This document shows positions 12,801 through 24,434 of a stretch of DNA of 64,000 nucleotides, in pieces. This stretch comes from Asterochloris sp. CNOR1. Taxonomy: Eukaryota; Chlorophyta; Trebouxiophyceae; Trebouxiales; Trebouxiaceae. The stretch is from assembly GCA_963969365.1 (NCBI GenBank), contig OZ017763.1, forward strand, positions 372,001 through 436,000. Direction: 5' to 3'. A program made the translations under genes and the position numbers. The first letter of the stretch is position 1, and each line of letters begins with the position of its first letter. The notes beneath the pieces were generated by a model. The model ran no database searches. It worked only from the letters and a program-made list of their open reading frames with translations, and was not told where the DNA came from.

Positions 12801-15800
12801 AGGTGGCTCCCTGGCTCAGACCTGGCTGCCCTCACCAGGTGGCCCCCTGGTCAAGAGCTGCCTGGGCTCACCCGGTGGTCCCTTGTTAAGAGCTGCCTGC
12901 CAGCCAAGCATGGCACAGATCGCTTCTGCACTGCACTGTGCCTGGCTTGCTTTGAGAGCGGCTGCAGCGGCATCTGTTGCTGTTCCCCGCCCTTTATTTG
13001 TCAAGCAGGGCCACTGTTGCCTGTGCTTAAGACGGTGCACTGCACGGCACCTACATGGATGGTCAGGGTTGGGAGTGGTGCTTGTAGCTCAGCCAAGGCT
13101 GCATCAGATGGGCTTGGCCAGCCAGCAAAGCAGTGCTGGCAGGAGACTGCCTCCTGCTGTTTGGTGAAGTCCCTATGCCATGCTGCGCAAGCTCTTGAGG
13201 TGACCCCTTGGCTGCAGGACCGAGGCGAGGACCGACATGAAGGGTACCACCTTGACCGCATTCTGGTGCCTATTGGCAGCCTCTCAGGCTGGGCCATTGT
13301 GCTGGTCGGCATACTGGCATCTCTTCAGGTGGGCGCTGCATGACCCCAGCAGACCCCTGAATCTGTCACAAGTGGCGCAGGCTGACAGACCATCAGTCGT
13401 TCAGGCTGACAGATTGACCCTGCAGCTTTCGCTGAGGGGCCTGCACATCAGGTCTCGTGTGGGTCTGATGCCTCATGATAGCTGAAGAAGCAGACCGTTC
13501 ATGTGCCGAAAGTCCTTGACTGCTCACGTCCTGGGTTGCTTGGTGTGGCCTACATTACACATCATTGATCTGAGCCCAACACAAATGCAGGTCCTGCACA
13601 TCAAGAAGTATTTGCTGATGGCGGTCTTAGACCTGCTCCTTCACGCCCGCTAAAGCCTTCCCCGTGCCAGGCTAGCCGTGCATCAGATTGGGCTCAGACT
13701 CCTGCTGCAGGTCCTGCACATCAGTAGCCAGCCCCTGGTGGCAGTCTCAGAGGTGGTGCTTCACGCCCACAACACCACCCTTGTCAGGACAGCCATGCAT
13801 GAGACTGAGCTCAGGTACCACCTGCAGGTCCTGCACATCAACATCCAGCCCCTCCTGGCGGTTGGAGGCGTGTCTGGTCTGGCTATCGGTTTTGGGGCTC
13901 AGTCTGTCCTGGCCAACGCCATCACTGGCATCAGTCTGGTGAGAGCAGCAGAGAGTTAATGTCCAGCAATCCTCAGTGGCTCGGGGCATTGTGCTGGTGG
14001 TGCTGCGTGCTATCCAGCGCTGTGCCATCTTCTATGGCTGTCAGTGTATGGGTCAGCATATAAGCAAAACTTTTGCGGTAACAAGGGTGTTAGTCTGGGG
14101 AGGCTGACAGGAACTCTGTGGGCACTCAGCACATATAGGACTGTTTGGTGCCATTGCCCGCGCCGTAGCATAAATCCCCAATTTTGCCTTGTAGCCTTGC
14201 GCTGCAGCCCCTCTGAGCTGGGCTGGCAGGGGCCTGCACTCACTTGGCTTGTGCTTGTGTTCTGCTGTGGCAGATACAGCCCAATGCACTGCAGGGCACT
14301 TCCTTTGGGGCGCTCAGGGGGCTGTCGGCGTGATCCAAGTCCTTTCCTGTTGTGCAGTTCCTGACGCGGCCATTCATTGTGGGTGACAGAGTCGACTTGA
14401 AGGGCAGTGGGGGCAGCACAGGTAAGATGCGATGGCCAGGACCCTCAGCAACCGTGTGCACAGGCATCTGCAAAGTTGGCTGATTGCCTTTTGAGGTCAA
14501 CCTCAGCATGATTGTGCTGCCGCTCCTCATGCACAGGCCCAGTGCTCTGAGCTTTGGTGCCAAGCACCCACCTGCCCTGCCATGCCAATACTGCGGTGCC
14601 TGCTGCTCACCCCCATGCTGGGGCAGCTGAAGAAGGCCAGGTGGCAGTGCAGCGGTGGGTCCCTGTCAGGCAAGTCTGCAGCAGCTGCCTGCCACTAGCT
14701 TGGCAGTGGGAGCAGCAACCCCTCAGTGCTGAGGCTGAACTCCAGGACAAACAGATTCTGCTGCAGGGGCAGAACCCCCCACCCCCCGAGTTGCAACAAC
14801 ATAGCTTGCTGCTTCTGAATCATGCTGCCCGCTCTGCTACCAGCGGGCAGCAATCACCTCCTACAGATCTGCAGCAGGGAATGCTGTGCTGATGCATTCA
14901 GTGGGGAGGCATCAGCCATGCAACAGACTTGCTACAACTGCATGGACCTCCAATCTGCACCCACAATGCTCATGGCAGATGGGCACTCTGCATGCTTGGG
15001 TACACTTGTCCCACCTGGCCAGCCAGGCTGCTGCATGCACTGCTGCCTTGGGTGGTGATGGGGAGTCATGCTCCCACAGCAAGTCCACCAAGCCTGCCGC
15101 AGCCCCCAGCGCGCTCCCAGACTGCTCACAACTTGTCTTTCTGCAGGCAGCGCATAGGTTCGTGGCCTCTTGAGGTGCCTGCCTGATTCAGCACAACCCC
15201 CGTGCACATGTCTGCAGTGGCGTGCGGGGTGGTGCAGCGCATTGAACCTTTAGCCCTCCCTGAGGACCCTGTGTGCGGCAGCCAGCCATGGACTTGTCCA
15301 GAAGCCTCTTCCCTCCCTGTCCCGCCACACGGGGCTGATCGCTTCTCAAGGGGTCTCTCTTGCTGCCTGCAGTGGTGGTGGGTGTTGTTGAGCGCATTGA
15401 ACCCATGCGCACCACCATCAGAACAGACTCAGGCATCCCAGTCACCATCCCCAACAAGAACATCGGTGAGAGCTCCCGGTACTGCCGTGTACTCCACAAG
15501 TCAGTGCAGCCTGGTTGCTCAGCACTGCAGCAGCAGAAGTCAATGGCTATCTTGAATGCGCATGTCGCTGCCAGCTGGCCTCCGCCACAACACCTGCCAC
15601 CAGGCTATGTAATCGTGCGTCCAGAGCATCCTCTTCAGGTCTCCTGCTCCCCCACACTGCCGCAAATTGCTGAGACCTGCAGCACAGCCTGCTGATCAAT
15701 TGAATGCTCCGCTCTGGGTGGCGGATCGTCCCCTCAGCTTTTGCCTTGCCCGCAAGCCGCTAATGCTTGCTGGCACCACGGCTGCATGTGTCTGGCAGCA

Positions 15801-16923
15801 GAGACACAGGATGCCTTCCATCCTGTGCATGCTGCCACGAGATGCCAACCACTGCAGCACATGGGGCAATTGCAGGCCTGCCCCCTGTTGCTTGCTGGCC
15901 CCTGCAGTGCTGTACTGGGCCAGCCTGCGTGCTCACACTGCTCAAATTCATGCTGTAGGCGAGATGATTGTGTCCAACGAGTCCAGGCTGGGCAAGTCAA
16001 CTGTGCAGATGAATTTCATGGTGAGCCAGCGAGCCTGTGCCAGCACCTTCACATGGCTGCTATGCGTTCCAGCACAGGCGCGGTACTGCACCTGTGGGCA
16101 CTTGCCACCACCACAGCTGCGCATCTGAGGAGTCGCAGTGGCCCCCAGCAGCATGTCCATATACATGTGCAGCATGAAGCAATGTCCTTGAGCAAATTCA
16201 CGCTAGTCTCCCAGTCAAACCCCGCAAGTACCCAGGTCAGCGGGGCGCGCGTCATGTCAAGTCATGTCAACTACACCAAAATTTCTCTTCTGCCATTACT
16301 GTGTGGACCTTTCTGATCTTGACTTGTCCCGCCCCTGAACACGCACATTACCCGAGGGCTGAAGGTGTTGTGCTTTGCAGGATCCACGATTGTTCGGTCT
16401 GAAGGTGGGTGTACGCTATGACGACCTCAAAAAGGTGCCCAAGATCACAGACGAAATCACAGCCTGGTTCGGGTCGCACCCTGGCGTGGACACCAGGTTC
16501 TCCTATGGCGCCAGGCTGGCCTCCCTTGGGGAATACTCGGTCAACATCAGCCTGACGGTGAGCTTTCCAGCATACTTCCCTTTGGGTCAAGTGTGCTCTA
16601 TGGTCTGTGTCAGACAGTGCTACAAAGCTGCTGCCTCTGCCGGGACCTCACTGGCTATGCCTGTTCAGCTTTTGGCAGACGGCTGTTGCTTCCCTGTTTG
16701 CTGTACCCACTCATGGTGTGCAGTGCTGCTGCTTGGTAGCAGCTGACACTTGCACCATTCCCAGCAATCCATCATGCTGCAGGCACATACCACTCCCACT
16801 CAGTCCCGCTCCTTTGGCTCCTTTGAGACTGAAACAATTCAGAAGGTGATGGACGTTATTGAACAAAATGGGGCTAAGCTTGCCTTCCCAACCTCCCTGC
16901 AATACTCCGCGAAGCATGAGTAG
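9880..16923 (+). CDS. MscS-family mechanosensitive ion channel
   Basis: The product is a small-conductance mechanosensitive channel, which releases ions when membrane tension rises. Eleven exons close in phase and give 466 residues: 9880-10143, 10793-11015, 12066-12153, 12530-12599, 13218-13328, 13828-13938, 14358-14421, 15373-15465, 15959-16020, 16381-16557, 16783-16923. The pore helix reads SGLAIGFGAQSVLANAITG, the glycine/alanine-rich TM3 of MscS. It is followed by RPFIVGDRV, the beta-domain stretch VERIEPMRTTIRTDSG, IPVTIPNKNI, and a tail ending in the typical IEQNGAKLAFPT. Hydrophobic segments in exons 1, 2 and 5 supply the earlier membrane helices. The start at 9880 is the first ATG in frame with exon 1. 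Plant and algal relatives sit in plastid or plasma membranes; the N-terminus does not settle the location. Introns carry several junction duplicates. Confidence 0.92.
11700..12100 (+). repeat. Four tandem copies of an acceptor/exon-start unit
   Basis: The real exon starts at 12066 (tgcag then agcacatggcc). Similar units start at 11731 (tttgcag then agcaccc), 11849 (cacag then agcacctgg) and 11956 (tgcag then agcactggg), giving spacings of 118, 107 and 110 bp. The copy at 11849 still follows the exon for over 40 bases, including a final gtggac that matches tatggac. Confidence 0.75.
12717..12900 (+). repeat. Intronic minisatellite, about five units of 25-36 bp
   Basis: Units begin with a form of tcaccaggtggc and continue with ccctggctcagacctgcc or ccttgttaagagctgcc. 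About five imperfect units lie side by side within the channel intron 12600-13217. Each unit holds a CAGGTGG string that looks like a splice donor. Confidence 0.8.
13561..13860 (+). repeat. Three copies of the pore-exon 3' splice junction
   Basis: The unit ctgcag-gtcctgcacatca starts its exon part at 13591, 13711 and 13828 (spacings 120 and 117 bp). Only the last copy runs on into the MscS pore sequence. The first two diverge after about 20 bases but keep shared filler such as cttcacgccc and agactgagctcag. The middle copy stays open in frame into the true exon, so a longer alternative exon is conceivable. Confidence 0.9.
15211..15415 (+). repeat. Decayed copy of the beta-domain exon start
   Basis: At 15213-15250 the bases ctgcagtggcgtgcggggtg and gtgcagcgcattgaacc match the real exon start at 15373 (ctgcagtggtggtgggtg, gagcgcattgaaccc). 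The offset is about 155 bp. The copy diverges after the IEP codons. Confidence 0.75.
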
Positions 16924-17222
16924 TGATAGCTGGCGAACCAAGATAATTGGCAAACCATAAGTCCCCAGTGCTACATGCATTCCGCACGCTGTACATCTCT
17001 TGTACATAATGAGCTATGAGGTGGTCGTGACTGCCTTCCCTCAAGACTTTCCCCTCCTATGAAGCCCTGTGCAGCCTTGAAGTATGCCTCTGTGTTCTGC
17101 CATTTCTTTTTCTTTGGGTGCCTCAACATCGGTATGGATGTATGTTGCTTGTACTGCAGATGCCTGGTGGTCTTGCTGATGCTTTCACGACATGCTCCTC
17201 CCAGGGCCCTAGCAGACAGTGT
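16924..17222. other. Convergent 3' intergenic stretch
   Basis: The channel gene (+) and the methyltransferase gene (-) end towards each other across about 300 bases. These should be the two 3' UTRs. I see no canonical TGTAA polyadenylation signal that I could assign with confidence. Confidence 0.5.
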
Positions 17223-19215
17223 TCAGTAAACATAAGGTATCAGCTTAGGCACCTTCTTCTGATAATCTGGATATTCACTGTGAATGTCAAGCAGAGCTGC
17301 CTCCTCCAGATTTGCCTGCAAGACAGGTAGAAATGCTTTGTCCACCCACGGCTGGCATCAGCACCTGAGTGAGCACACCTTTCTGTTGAGGATGACAAAT
17401 AGCACTGCAGAGAGGACAAAGCGCGCCTCTGACGCAGTGATGGCGCTGAGCCCAAAGGCACAGAACAGGACTCCAGCATACATGGGATGCCTGACGTACT
17501 CTGCAGCAGGCATGCAAGGCTTTAGGTTACAGCTTGAGGGCTGGTCCAGGCTCTTCGGCACAAGTGACGAGAAGAAAGTCTGAACTTTTGTGCACTGCTG
17601 GTGGCATGATGTTGCTGGCAGGTACCAACCTGTGCAGCCTGCCTCCTTCACGAGGAAGGCTACACTGTTTGCGCCAATGCTATAACACACGGCCACCCAC
17701 ACGAGATTAGCTCAAGCTGCCTGCCCAAAGCTGGCTCCATGGGCTCACCAAATGCGCCGGAGGTAATCAGCTTCGCGCCTTCCCTTGGAGCTGGGAAGGG
17801 GCTAAGGCTGTTGCCCAAATTTCTCAGTCCTGACAGGCTGCAGGCCAGGGAGAGAGACCTCATAGACTGACTCAAACAGGTCTGTCTGTTAGAAGGTGCG
17901 ACATGCTGCTGGAGTGGCTATGCACAGCAACGCGGAGGGCACATGGGCACCACTGGGCTGCTGCTGTCAAAGCCCTTGCATAACTGTGAAAGGGACACAC
18001 TGTGTCAGGACGCAGTTCAGGCAGGGCCAAGCTGCGGCTGCAGGGGGTGCTTTCTGGGACAGCGCACAAGCAGGCTGTGCGACCTTCACAGCTGATCTGG
18101 TCCTCATTGTGCCAGGGGGCCCACTAGAGCGCTAGCAGCCAAGCCCGGGTTGCCAGCGTTCCAGCCATGCTTGAGAGCACCTGAGCCTTGCTTGATCGCA
18201 GAGCTCAGGAAAGGCAGATTGTGCACCAGTCAACGGCCTCACATGAAGGCCAGCCCTGCCAGAATGCAGGCCACTGCTCCAACGTCCACAGCGATCTGCA
18301 GATGAATGGCTTATCGAAGCTCAAGCAGCCGGAGGGTCCAGCAACTGCCCTGCCACCTCTGTTTGACCTGCTGTGAGGTGCAGCTGAGTGGCAGGAGCAC
18401 AGCACAGGCGGCCTGGCACGTCACAGATGGCATAGCAGTCGTGGCACAGCACACAGCAGGCTTGGCAGCGGTTAAATACAGCGCAGCAAATGAGATGCCA
18501 GGCGACTCTGTGCTGCCAACATCATCAATGTTCCACTACTGCCAGGCCTTGCTCCGTTCACCTTCAAGGCGGCTGGCGGGAAGATCAGGCACAGAATGAT
18601 GGCCACCTGCACACGTGAGGCCAGGCTTGATCCTGCGCAGCCTGCCTGCCAATCAAAATGAAGGCCCTGCCAGAGTTGGGGCCAACATCTCTACTAATGT
18701 GGACTGCCTCCCCACCTGCGCAGCAAACCACCCCTCGCCCCGGCCCCCAACTTTCTTGGTGTCGAAAGTATCAACAAGAAGCCCCTGCAGTTCAGCAGCA
18801 ACCTCATTTGTGAGATGCGCTCAGCTGGCCAGCGCCACAGCTGAGCTGAGACTCACCTTCACATCGAAGCCTTGCCATTCTGCACGAATGTCGGCCACGA
18901 CACCACCGGCCACCTCTGAGGCCTGCTCTGCAATTGTCTGTGCCTGCTGCGCACCTTCATCAGCCTTGTCCTCTGCCTCAAGTGCGACCCGCACAGTCTG
19001 TTGCCTGTGGCATGTAGACAGGGTGCCCTGAATTGCCTCGATAGCAGCAGCTGGACATGCTGATCGCTTGTAGCTCACTCTGAGAGGGGTTTGGCAACAT
19101 GCAGCCTGATGTCTCTCCTTGCCATCGTCTGCCCAGCAAGGTCTGATGAAAAGGTTCTGACAGGCCTACTGGCCTTCAGTCCAGGTCTGCACGAGCACTG
19201 CCTCGATGTCTGCAT
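17223..19215 (-). CDS. Isoprenylcysteine carboxyl methyltransferase/phospholipid methyltransferase-like membrane protein, probably plastid-targeted
   Basis: Eight exons on the minus strand close exactly in phase: 19079-19215, 18857-19004, 18716-18784, 18562-18606, 18243-18295, 17749-17837, 17379-17500, 17223-17315. The product is about 234 residues. It starts with a Ser/Arg-rich segment like a transit peptide (MQTSRQCSCRPGLKASR), followed by an Ala/Glu-rich helix. Next come VGGRGEGWFAAQ, two or three hydrophobic segments, and the family core: NLGNSLSPFPAPREGAKLI, then TSGAFEYVRHPMYAGVLF with the diagnostic RHPMY. The end, HSEYPDYQKKVPKLIPYVY, matches the usual C-terminus. The family moves methyl groups from S-adenosylmethionine to a membrane substrate; here the substrate is unknown. 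Two introns are only 72 and 74 bp. The start codon at 19215 is inferred from the phase-matched first exon. Confidence 0.9.
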
Positions 19216-20219
19216 CTTTCCCGAACACAGGGTTATCTGATCTGCAATAGTTGACAAGGCAAATGTTTCAAGAAAGTAAGATGACCACATGTCAATATAT
19301 CATAGGCTATGTGACATCCTGCAACATGTCTGTATATCCCAGATCATGTGACGCCCCAGCCCTGCCCTGCAACGGGGTTCCACTTTCTTCTGCAAAATTG
19401 GGAAGCACTTCACTTCAAGTTGGGAGACAAAGCCATTGAATGTGCCACTGACTGTGTGCTAAGGCCCCTTGATGGTGCCAGCTTCTTATGCAACTGCTGC
19501 CCGCGGTTCACCAAAGTGTCGCATGTCACTAGGAAAAAGTTTGCAATACCCCACAAGCCTCAAGGTTGCCCCTTTACTGAGTACACTCAAAACTCTCTTG
19601 GTGTACACGCATCTGTGACTTAAGTACCGCGTAGCCCTTTCTTTGGCTAGTCAATCAGCCTGGCTGGCAATTCCGCCAGCCCTTTCAACACACTTACCAA
19701 GCTTTGAACATAGCCACAGAGGGGACTGGGCGCATGCATGCCACAGCAGCACACTCGATGCGACAACTACACGTGAACGTTGGCAGCAACCTGGGACCCC
19801 CCTGGCGCCAAAATTTGCCTGCACCCATGACCTTCATGCACCTGCTAGAGAGTTCACTGACAGTTTGAATGGCAAACGCAGCTTGCACACTTGCGAAATG
19901 GTAGTAACTTGTACTGCACACAGCTGTAACATGCTGTACCCAAGGCAGCATCATGTGGGCATGACAGCTAGTGGCAAGTTCTTCATGGGTATCTGACGAG
20001 CAAGGCAGGCGCTGGCAAGACGAGGAAATGGGGGACTCTTGCTGGAGCTTGGGAGCTGAATGCATGCCAGAGCCAAAGCGCAGCTTTCTGGTCTTGGATC
20101 TTCAGTTTCAGCAGGCGCCTGCAAGATGTACAGGGCACATTGCCATTGGCAGCATTGTATGCTAACAGGAGCCAGAACCGCAGCACTGCACAGCGGACAC
20201 GCACCAAAGCCACACGCCT
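19216..20219. other. Gene-poor stretch, about 1 kb
   Basis: This lies upstream of the methyltransferase start and downstream of the small membrane-protein gene, both on the minus strand. I see open frames on both strands but none has an ATG, splice pattern or protein pattern that I can support. Unlike the gene regions it is poor in CTGCAG. Confidence 0.45.
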
Positions 20220-20444
20220 TCAGCTGCGCTTAGAGTCTATCAGCTGCCTCATGTCGCGCTTCATTTCGCGCCTGAGCTCATCCACCTTCTTGGTCAGCTC
20301 ATGGTCCCGGTTGATGACCCTCGCGCTTCCTTGGAACTGCACATCCGCACTATTGATTGTGGACTTGAGGGTCAAAGACACCAATCCGCCAGCTGCCAGC
20401 ACTGCTGCCGCAATCAACATTAATGGATCTGGTGGCCACTGCAT
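20220..20444 (-). CDS. Small membrane-anchored coiled-coil protein, 74 residues
   Basis: This is a single uninterrupted frame from ATG at 20444 to TGA at 20220. Residues 8-28 (MLIAAAVLAAGGLVSLTL in part) form one hydrophobic segment near the N-terminus. Residues about 46-70 are strongly charged with heptad-like spacing (HELTKKVDELRREMKRDM), suggesting a short coiled coil. I do not recognise the family. The layout suggests a tail that faces one side of an organelle or ER membrane and pairs with a partner. It is head-to-head with the recombinase-like gene, starts about 130 bp apart. A small host gene is most likely; chance coding is less likely given the clear two-part design. Confidence 0.6.
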   Translation of the reverse strand: MQWPPDPLMLIAAAVLAAGGLVSLTLKSTINSADVQFQGSARVINRDHELTKKVDELRREMKRDMRQLIDSKRS

Positions 20445-20574
20445 CTTGTCCAGACCACTTCATCTGCGGCAGCAGCCAGTGCCTTGCTGTCCGCTTTTGG
20501 AAGTTTGCAGGGTCTTTCCGACCTAACCCCTAGGTCAACTACCCTAGCGCGCCAAAGTGCCCTAGATCGACATC

Positions 20575-23500
20575 CATGCAGCACTACCAGGTGCCATCTG
20601 TTGGGTACAGCAGCTACATCAACCATGTCATCAGCCTGGGGCTGGCTCAGGACTACATTGCATAGCTACATGCCAGTTGCTCCTCAAAGAGCCCCCCTCC
20701 CCTTAGAGCGGCCATCAATCAAGCCTGCAGACACCTGTCTGGAGTGGTGGATGATCTCCAGCCAGTGCCAGTATCTGTCCACGAGGTACCCAGTTTAGAG
20801 ACTTTGGGCCAGCAGAATGGTGCACCAGTCCCAGACGCAGCAGTCGGCTTGGCAGCAGTCATGCCCAACACTCCTGAGGAGGAAGCTCGTATCTTACGGC
20901 TCACCCAGCTTATCAATGCCCGTCATGGTGCAGCTAAGCCACAGAACACAGTCCAGGCTGAGAAATCGGCTGCCAAGCTCTGGAGGGTAGGCGCTGCATG
21001 GCCTTCACTCTTGTTCTTATGGCGCCCTTGAGGCTTCCAAGGCCATGTCACTTACACACGTGCGGTCCTGCAGAGATACTGTGAGCAGGAGGCGCACCGG
21101 TTCCCTGATGGCGACCTCATGTCTCAGGCCAAGATTCTTGAGTTCTCGATGTGGCTCGTGGATGAGGCAGTGCAGCAGAATGGTGATCGCTACTCATTCA
21201 GCAGTGTTGGGTGAGAGGCCACTCCACTGCTGTGTCTGAGCTGCACTCAAGGTCCTGCCCTCCCCAGCTTTGGCCTGGTTTGTGCAGTGATTATCTGTGC
21301 CACCTCAAGGAAGTCTGCAGAGAGCAGTACTCACAGGGCTGCATCACCTCAGACGTACCCGCACCACTGGAGATTCAGGCAGTTAGGGACTTGGTCCGCG
21401 CATGTGGCAAGGAGATGCAGGCTGAGAACCTCAACGCGCAAGTGGCAGCTCAGGTGTGTATGGACCTGACGAGAGGGCCTTCCTGTTTTTGGGGTCAATG
21501 TCGGTGGACTGTGGTGGGTTGGCATCAGCCTGGATCGATGAAGCTGGCTTCTTTGCCCTGACCATGTCTTCCAAGCTGCCATCAGCCAAGAAGTATCAGC
21601 GCTGGGTGTTCTCAGAGTTGGCTGAACAGATGACTGACATGCTTCCTAGCTCTGCTTTGTCCATCAACTTCTTTCTATCAGATTCTGTGTCTGTCTTGAA
21701 ATGTTCCATTAGCTCAGCTGGCACAAATTCAGCCGCCACTTGTGACTTCCACGCGTCAAGTTGCTGCTTGAATCTGCAGGTGGATGCTGCACTGAGCGCA
21801 GGGCAGCTTCGCCAGTCCCTGCAAACAGCTTTCCAGCAGAAGCAATGGCAGTGGACCCATCTGCTGAGGATGGCAATGACGTTCATGCCAGCCACACTGG
21901 GCCGCTCTGATGACCTGCGCAAGCTTCCCTGGAGCTGCCTGGCACTGAGGACTCAGGATGGCGTGGGCCCAGTGCCCTCTGTGGCAATCCTCTGTGGTAG
22001 CATGCAGGGGAAGACTGTGAAGCCTGGGCAGGTGGATATTCCTGGTGTCGTCAGGTAAGGGTAGAATTCACGCTGTCAGATACAGTGGGGCAGTGCGTTG
22101 CAGTGTGTTCTCGATGATTATGCCTCCTCTGCCACAGGTACCGAGACCATCGCATCTGTCCTCAGGCAGCGCTTGCCGACCTGGCTGTCGCCACCTTCCA
22201 CAGGGGCATCAAACTTGAGGATCTGGCCAAGTACATTGTTGCAGCCCCTAGCATGCAGGGGAATTAGCCCATGAGCGGGGAGACCCTCAACATTCACCTT
22301 CGGCAGGCTTTCAAACTTGCTGGTGAGCCGGTGCTTGATGCTGCAGCATGTGAATGCGGCTGTCGCTGACATCTGTGGCTTGTTACACCGCAGGCGTGCC
22401 CTGTGGCAGGCTTGATGGGTACTCAGCAAACGGAGAGGTCAGCCACAAATTCAAGAAGCATGGTGTGGAGGCGGCCAAGAGCGTGGGCATCAACAAAGCG
22501 GAGATCAAGATGGCGGCAAGGTAGGCAGCGCAGGCCTTAGCGTGCATTCTGAACAAGGTCGTCCCCAGCTGACCAGTGTTTTGCCTTGCAGGCATGAGTC
22601 TGACACCACAGACCTGTATTGCATCTTCGACCCAGACACAGCCCACAGGCTGGCCGGTTGGGGACGGGATTGGAGGGAGAAACATCGTTTGGGTCAGGCT
22701 GAGTTCAAGGTAAGGTCACTACAGTGCCAGGGCTTCTCACGCAAATCACCAAAATCTAGGGAGGGGGGAGCTGATCTGATTGTGTTCTGCAGGCCAAAAA
22801 GGATGTGCTGGACCGCATCATCCCAGGCTTGACAGAGCTCCTGCACCAAGCTGGCATGCGATGGCACCCTGCGCATCCATTGCTGGCGCCCTTAAGGGCC
22901 ATTGACCACCTGCGGCAAGTGTTTGTGCAGAACGCCAGCTTGAGAATTGATTCATATGGGGACCAGTGGCTCCGCACCATCCCGCCAGCCGCCAGCCGCC
23001 TTCTGCAGAGCGCTGTAGGCATGCAGCTGCGGCAGGAGACATGGGACAAACACGTTGCTGCTGAGGCGGTTCTCAGCGACAGGAATTTGTTGTTCACCCA
23101 CCCAACGGTGAGCGCTGCGGCCCCTAGGTGGTGTAGTCAAACATGCATTGCTCTGAACCTTCGCCCTTCCATATCGCAGGCTTTCTTCTTCAAGACGCTG
23201 GGTGGCAAGGAGGCCATGCCTATGCCTCTTGCCCTGGTGGTGATGCTGCCTCAGGTGCCTCTTTCCGGTGTTCAGCCCCCAGCATCAGCCAAACCCATCC
23301 CATGGGTGCCTCTGGCTTCACAGGCCAGCTATGGCGTTACTCTGCCGCCTCAGTCCCTCAGTGCACTGAGCGCCTTGGATGAGAGGGACTCCTTTTTGTT
23401 CGAGAAGCAGGTGTAGTCAATCGCCTTCCGCTTGAGCGCCTGTGTACTGGTCAGGCTGTACTTCCCCTTGTCAGCTGCAGGTCTGGAAGCTCTCAGAATT

Positions 23501-23813
23501 TCAAACAGTCCCAGAAGCATTTGAGGCGTTCTCCAAGATCTCAGCGGTGCCCTCAGACCTCCGCAGGTGGCATGGCAGCAAGAAGGATGCAAGGGCCAGC
23601 AGCACGGCCTTCTCGAGATTCAAGAACGGCCTTGCTGCTGAGGTCAGGAACCGCATGGCTGCCTCAGGAAGCACCATGGCTGCTGTTGTCAGGGCTTTAG
23701 AACTGGAACGTCAGCGCCTCCCCGCCACCAGGACAGTCAGCTCACTGCAGCAGCTATGCAGCAGGTACGGCAATGATTCCAAGCTACTTGGCAAGCGTAA
23801 GGAGAGCGGCTGA
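20575..23813 (+). CDS. Crypton-like tyrosine recombinase/GCR1-NDC10-type DNA-binding protein, with an in-frame stop
   Basis: Exons: about 20575-20615 (uncertain), 20731-20986, 21074-21210, 21288-21453, 21780-22054, 22138-22322, 22394-22520, 22592-22709, 22793-23107, 23180-23410, 23481-23813, nearly all with matching phases. The core follows the tyrosine-recombinase fold of Crypton DNA transposons and yeast Ndc10/Gcr1 relatives: DDLRKLPWSCLAL, RDHRICPQAALADLAV (the 'CP..AL' block), HKFKKHGVEAAKSVGI (the H-x-x-K/R helix) and DLYCIFDPDTAHRLAGW (tyrosine plus AGW). A C-terminal helical domain with SAVPSDLRRWHG follows. A TAG at 22265-22267 interrupts the frame between the 'CP' block and LNIHLRQAFKLAG; the next possible start, ATG 22271, keeps the same frame. 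Either the element is inactive or a splice form avoids the stop. A domesticated host gene is an alternative. Cryptons lack terminal inverted repeats and I found none. Confidence 0.7.
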
Positions 23814-24434
23814 GTAAGCCTTTGATTGTTTGCTTGATCTACATGAATCGAAGATCTGCATCCCCGCGTAACCCTTTTCTCTGGGCCAATCAAACGTTTC
23901 TGGCTAGCCACTGCACAACAAAGTTCCACTACACTTAATTTCCACATGGATACATTAACCTGAGGGAGCCGGCCTGACCAAAACATGTGAAACATGAGGT
24001 GGCTTTTTGGACCTGGCATTGGCTACACTTGAATCCCTGGTGGCAAAAGAGGACCTCCTGGGGGCTTCAACAGGGCTGCACTTGTGCAATCTGTGCATCT
24101 GTTACAAAGTCATCTGATGTGGGTACGTGGGTGCACTTCCCACACCTGTGCTGTGGCATGGTGATTCAAACACTTTCATGATCTTATAAACAATCTTGCA
24201 TCTTCTGGCCTGCATCACATCAGCAATGACAGCAGCTGGCAGGTTGTAACTGACACATGCCCATGCTGGCGCGCAACGAGCCGTCCATCCAGGAGGTGGG
24301 TACTTCCCAAACAGATGACGAATCCCTCCTCATAGTGATGCCTCAGCTTGGCAATTGAAGGGTTGCCACGTCCACTTTGTGACTTCCTGACAGCTCAAGC
24401 AGCCTGAATCGATAAAAGTCAGGAGGGTGCGCCT
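23814..24434. other. Convergent intergenic stretch between recombinase-like and zinc-finger genes
   Basis: Both flanking genes end here. A TGTAA, the usual green-algal polyadenylation signal, occurs on the plus strand at 24245-24249 and could serve the recombinase-like gene, though it lies 430 bases after the stop. Nothing else is visible. Confidence 0.4.

Noticed and set aside
18000-18115. Possible methyltransferase exon (RSLALPELRPDTV, minus strand)
   Set aside because: The exons on either side (18243-18295 and 17749-17837) already join exactly in phase and match the family; adding it breaks the frame.
19348-19623. Open frame of 91 codons on the plus strand with several cysteines
   Set aside because: It lacks an ATG, shows no splice pattern or known family motif, and is of a length expected by chance.
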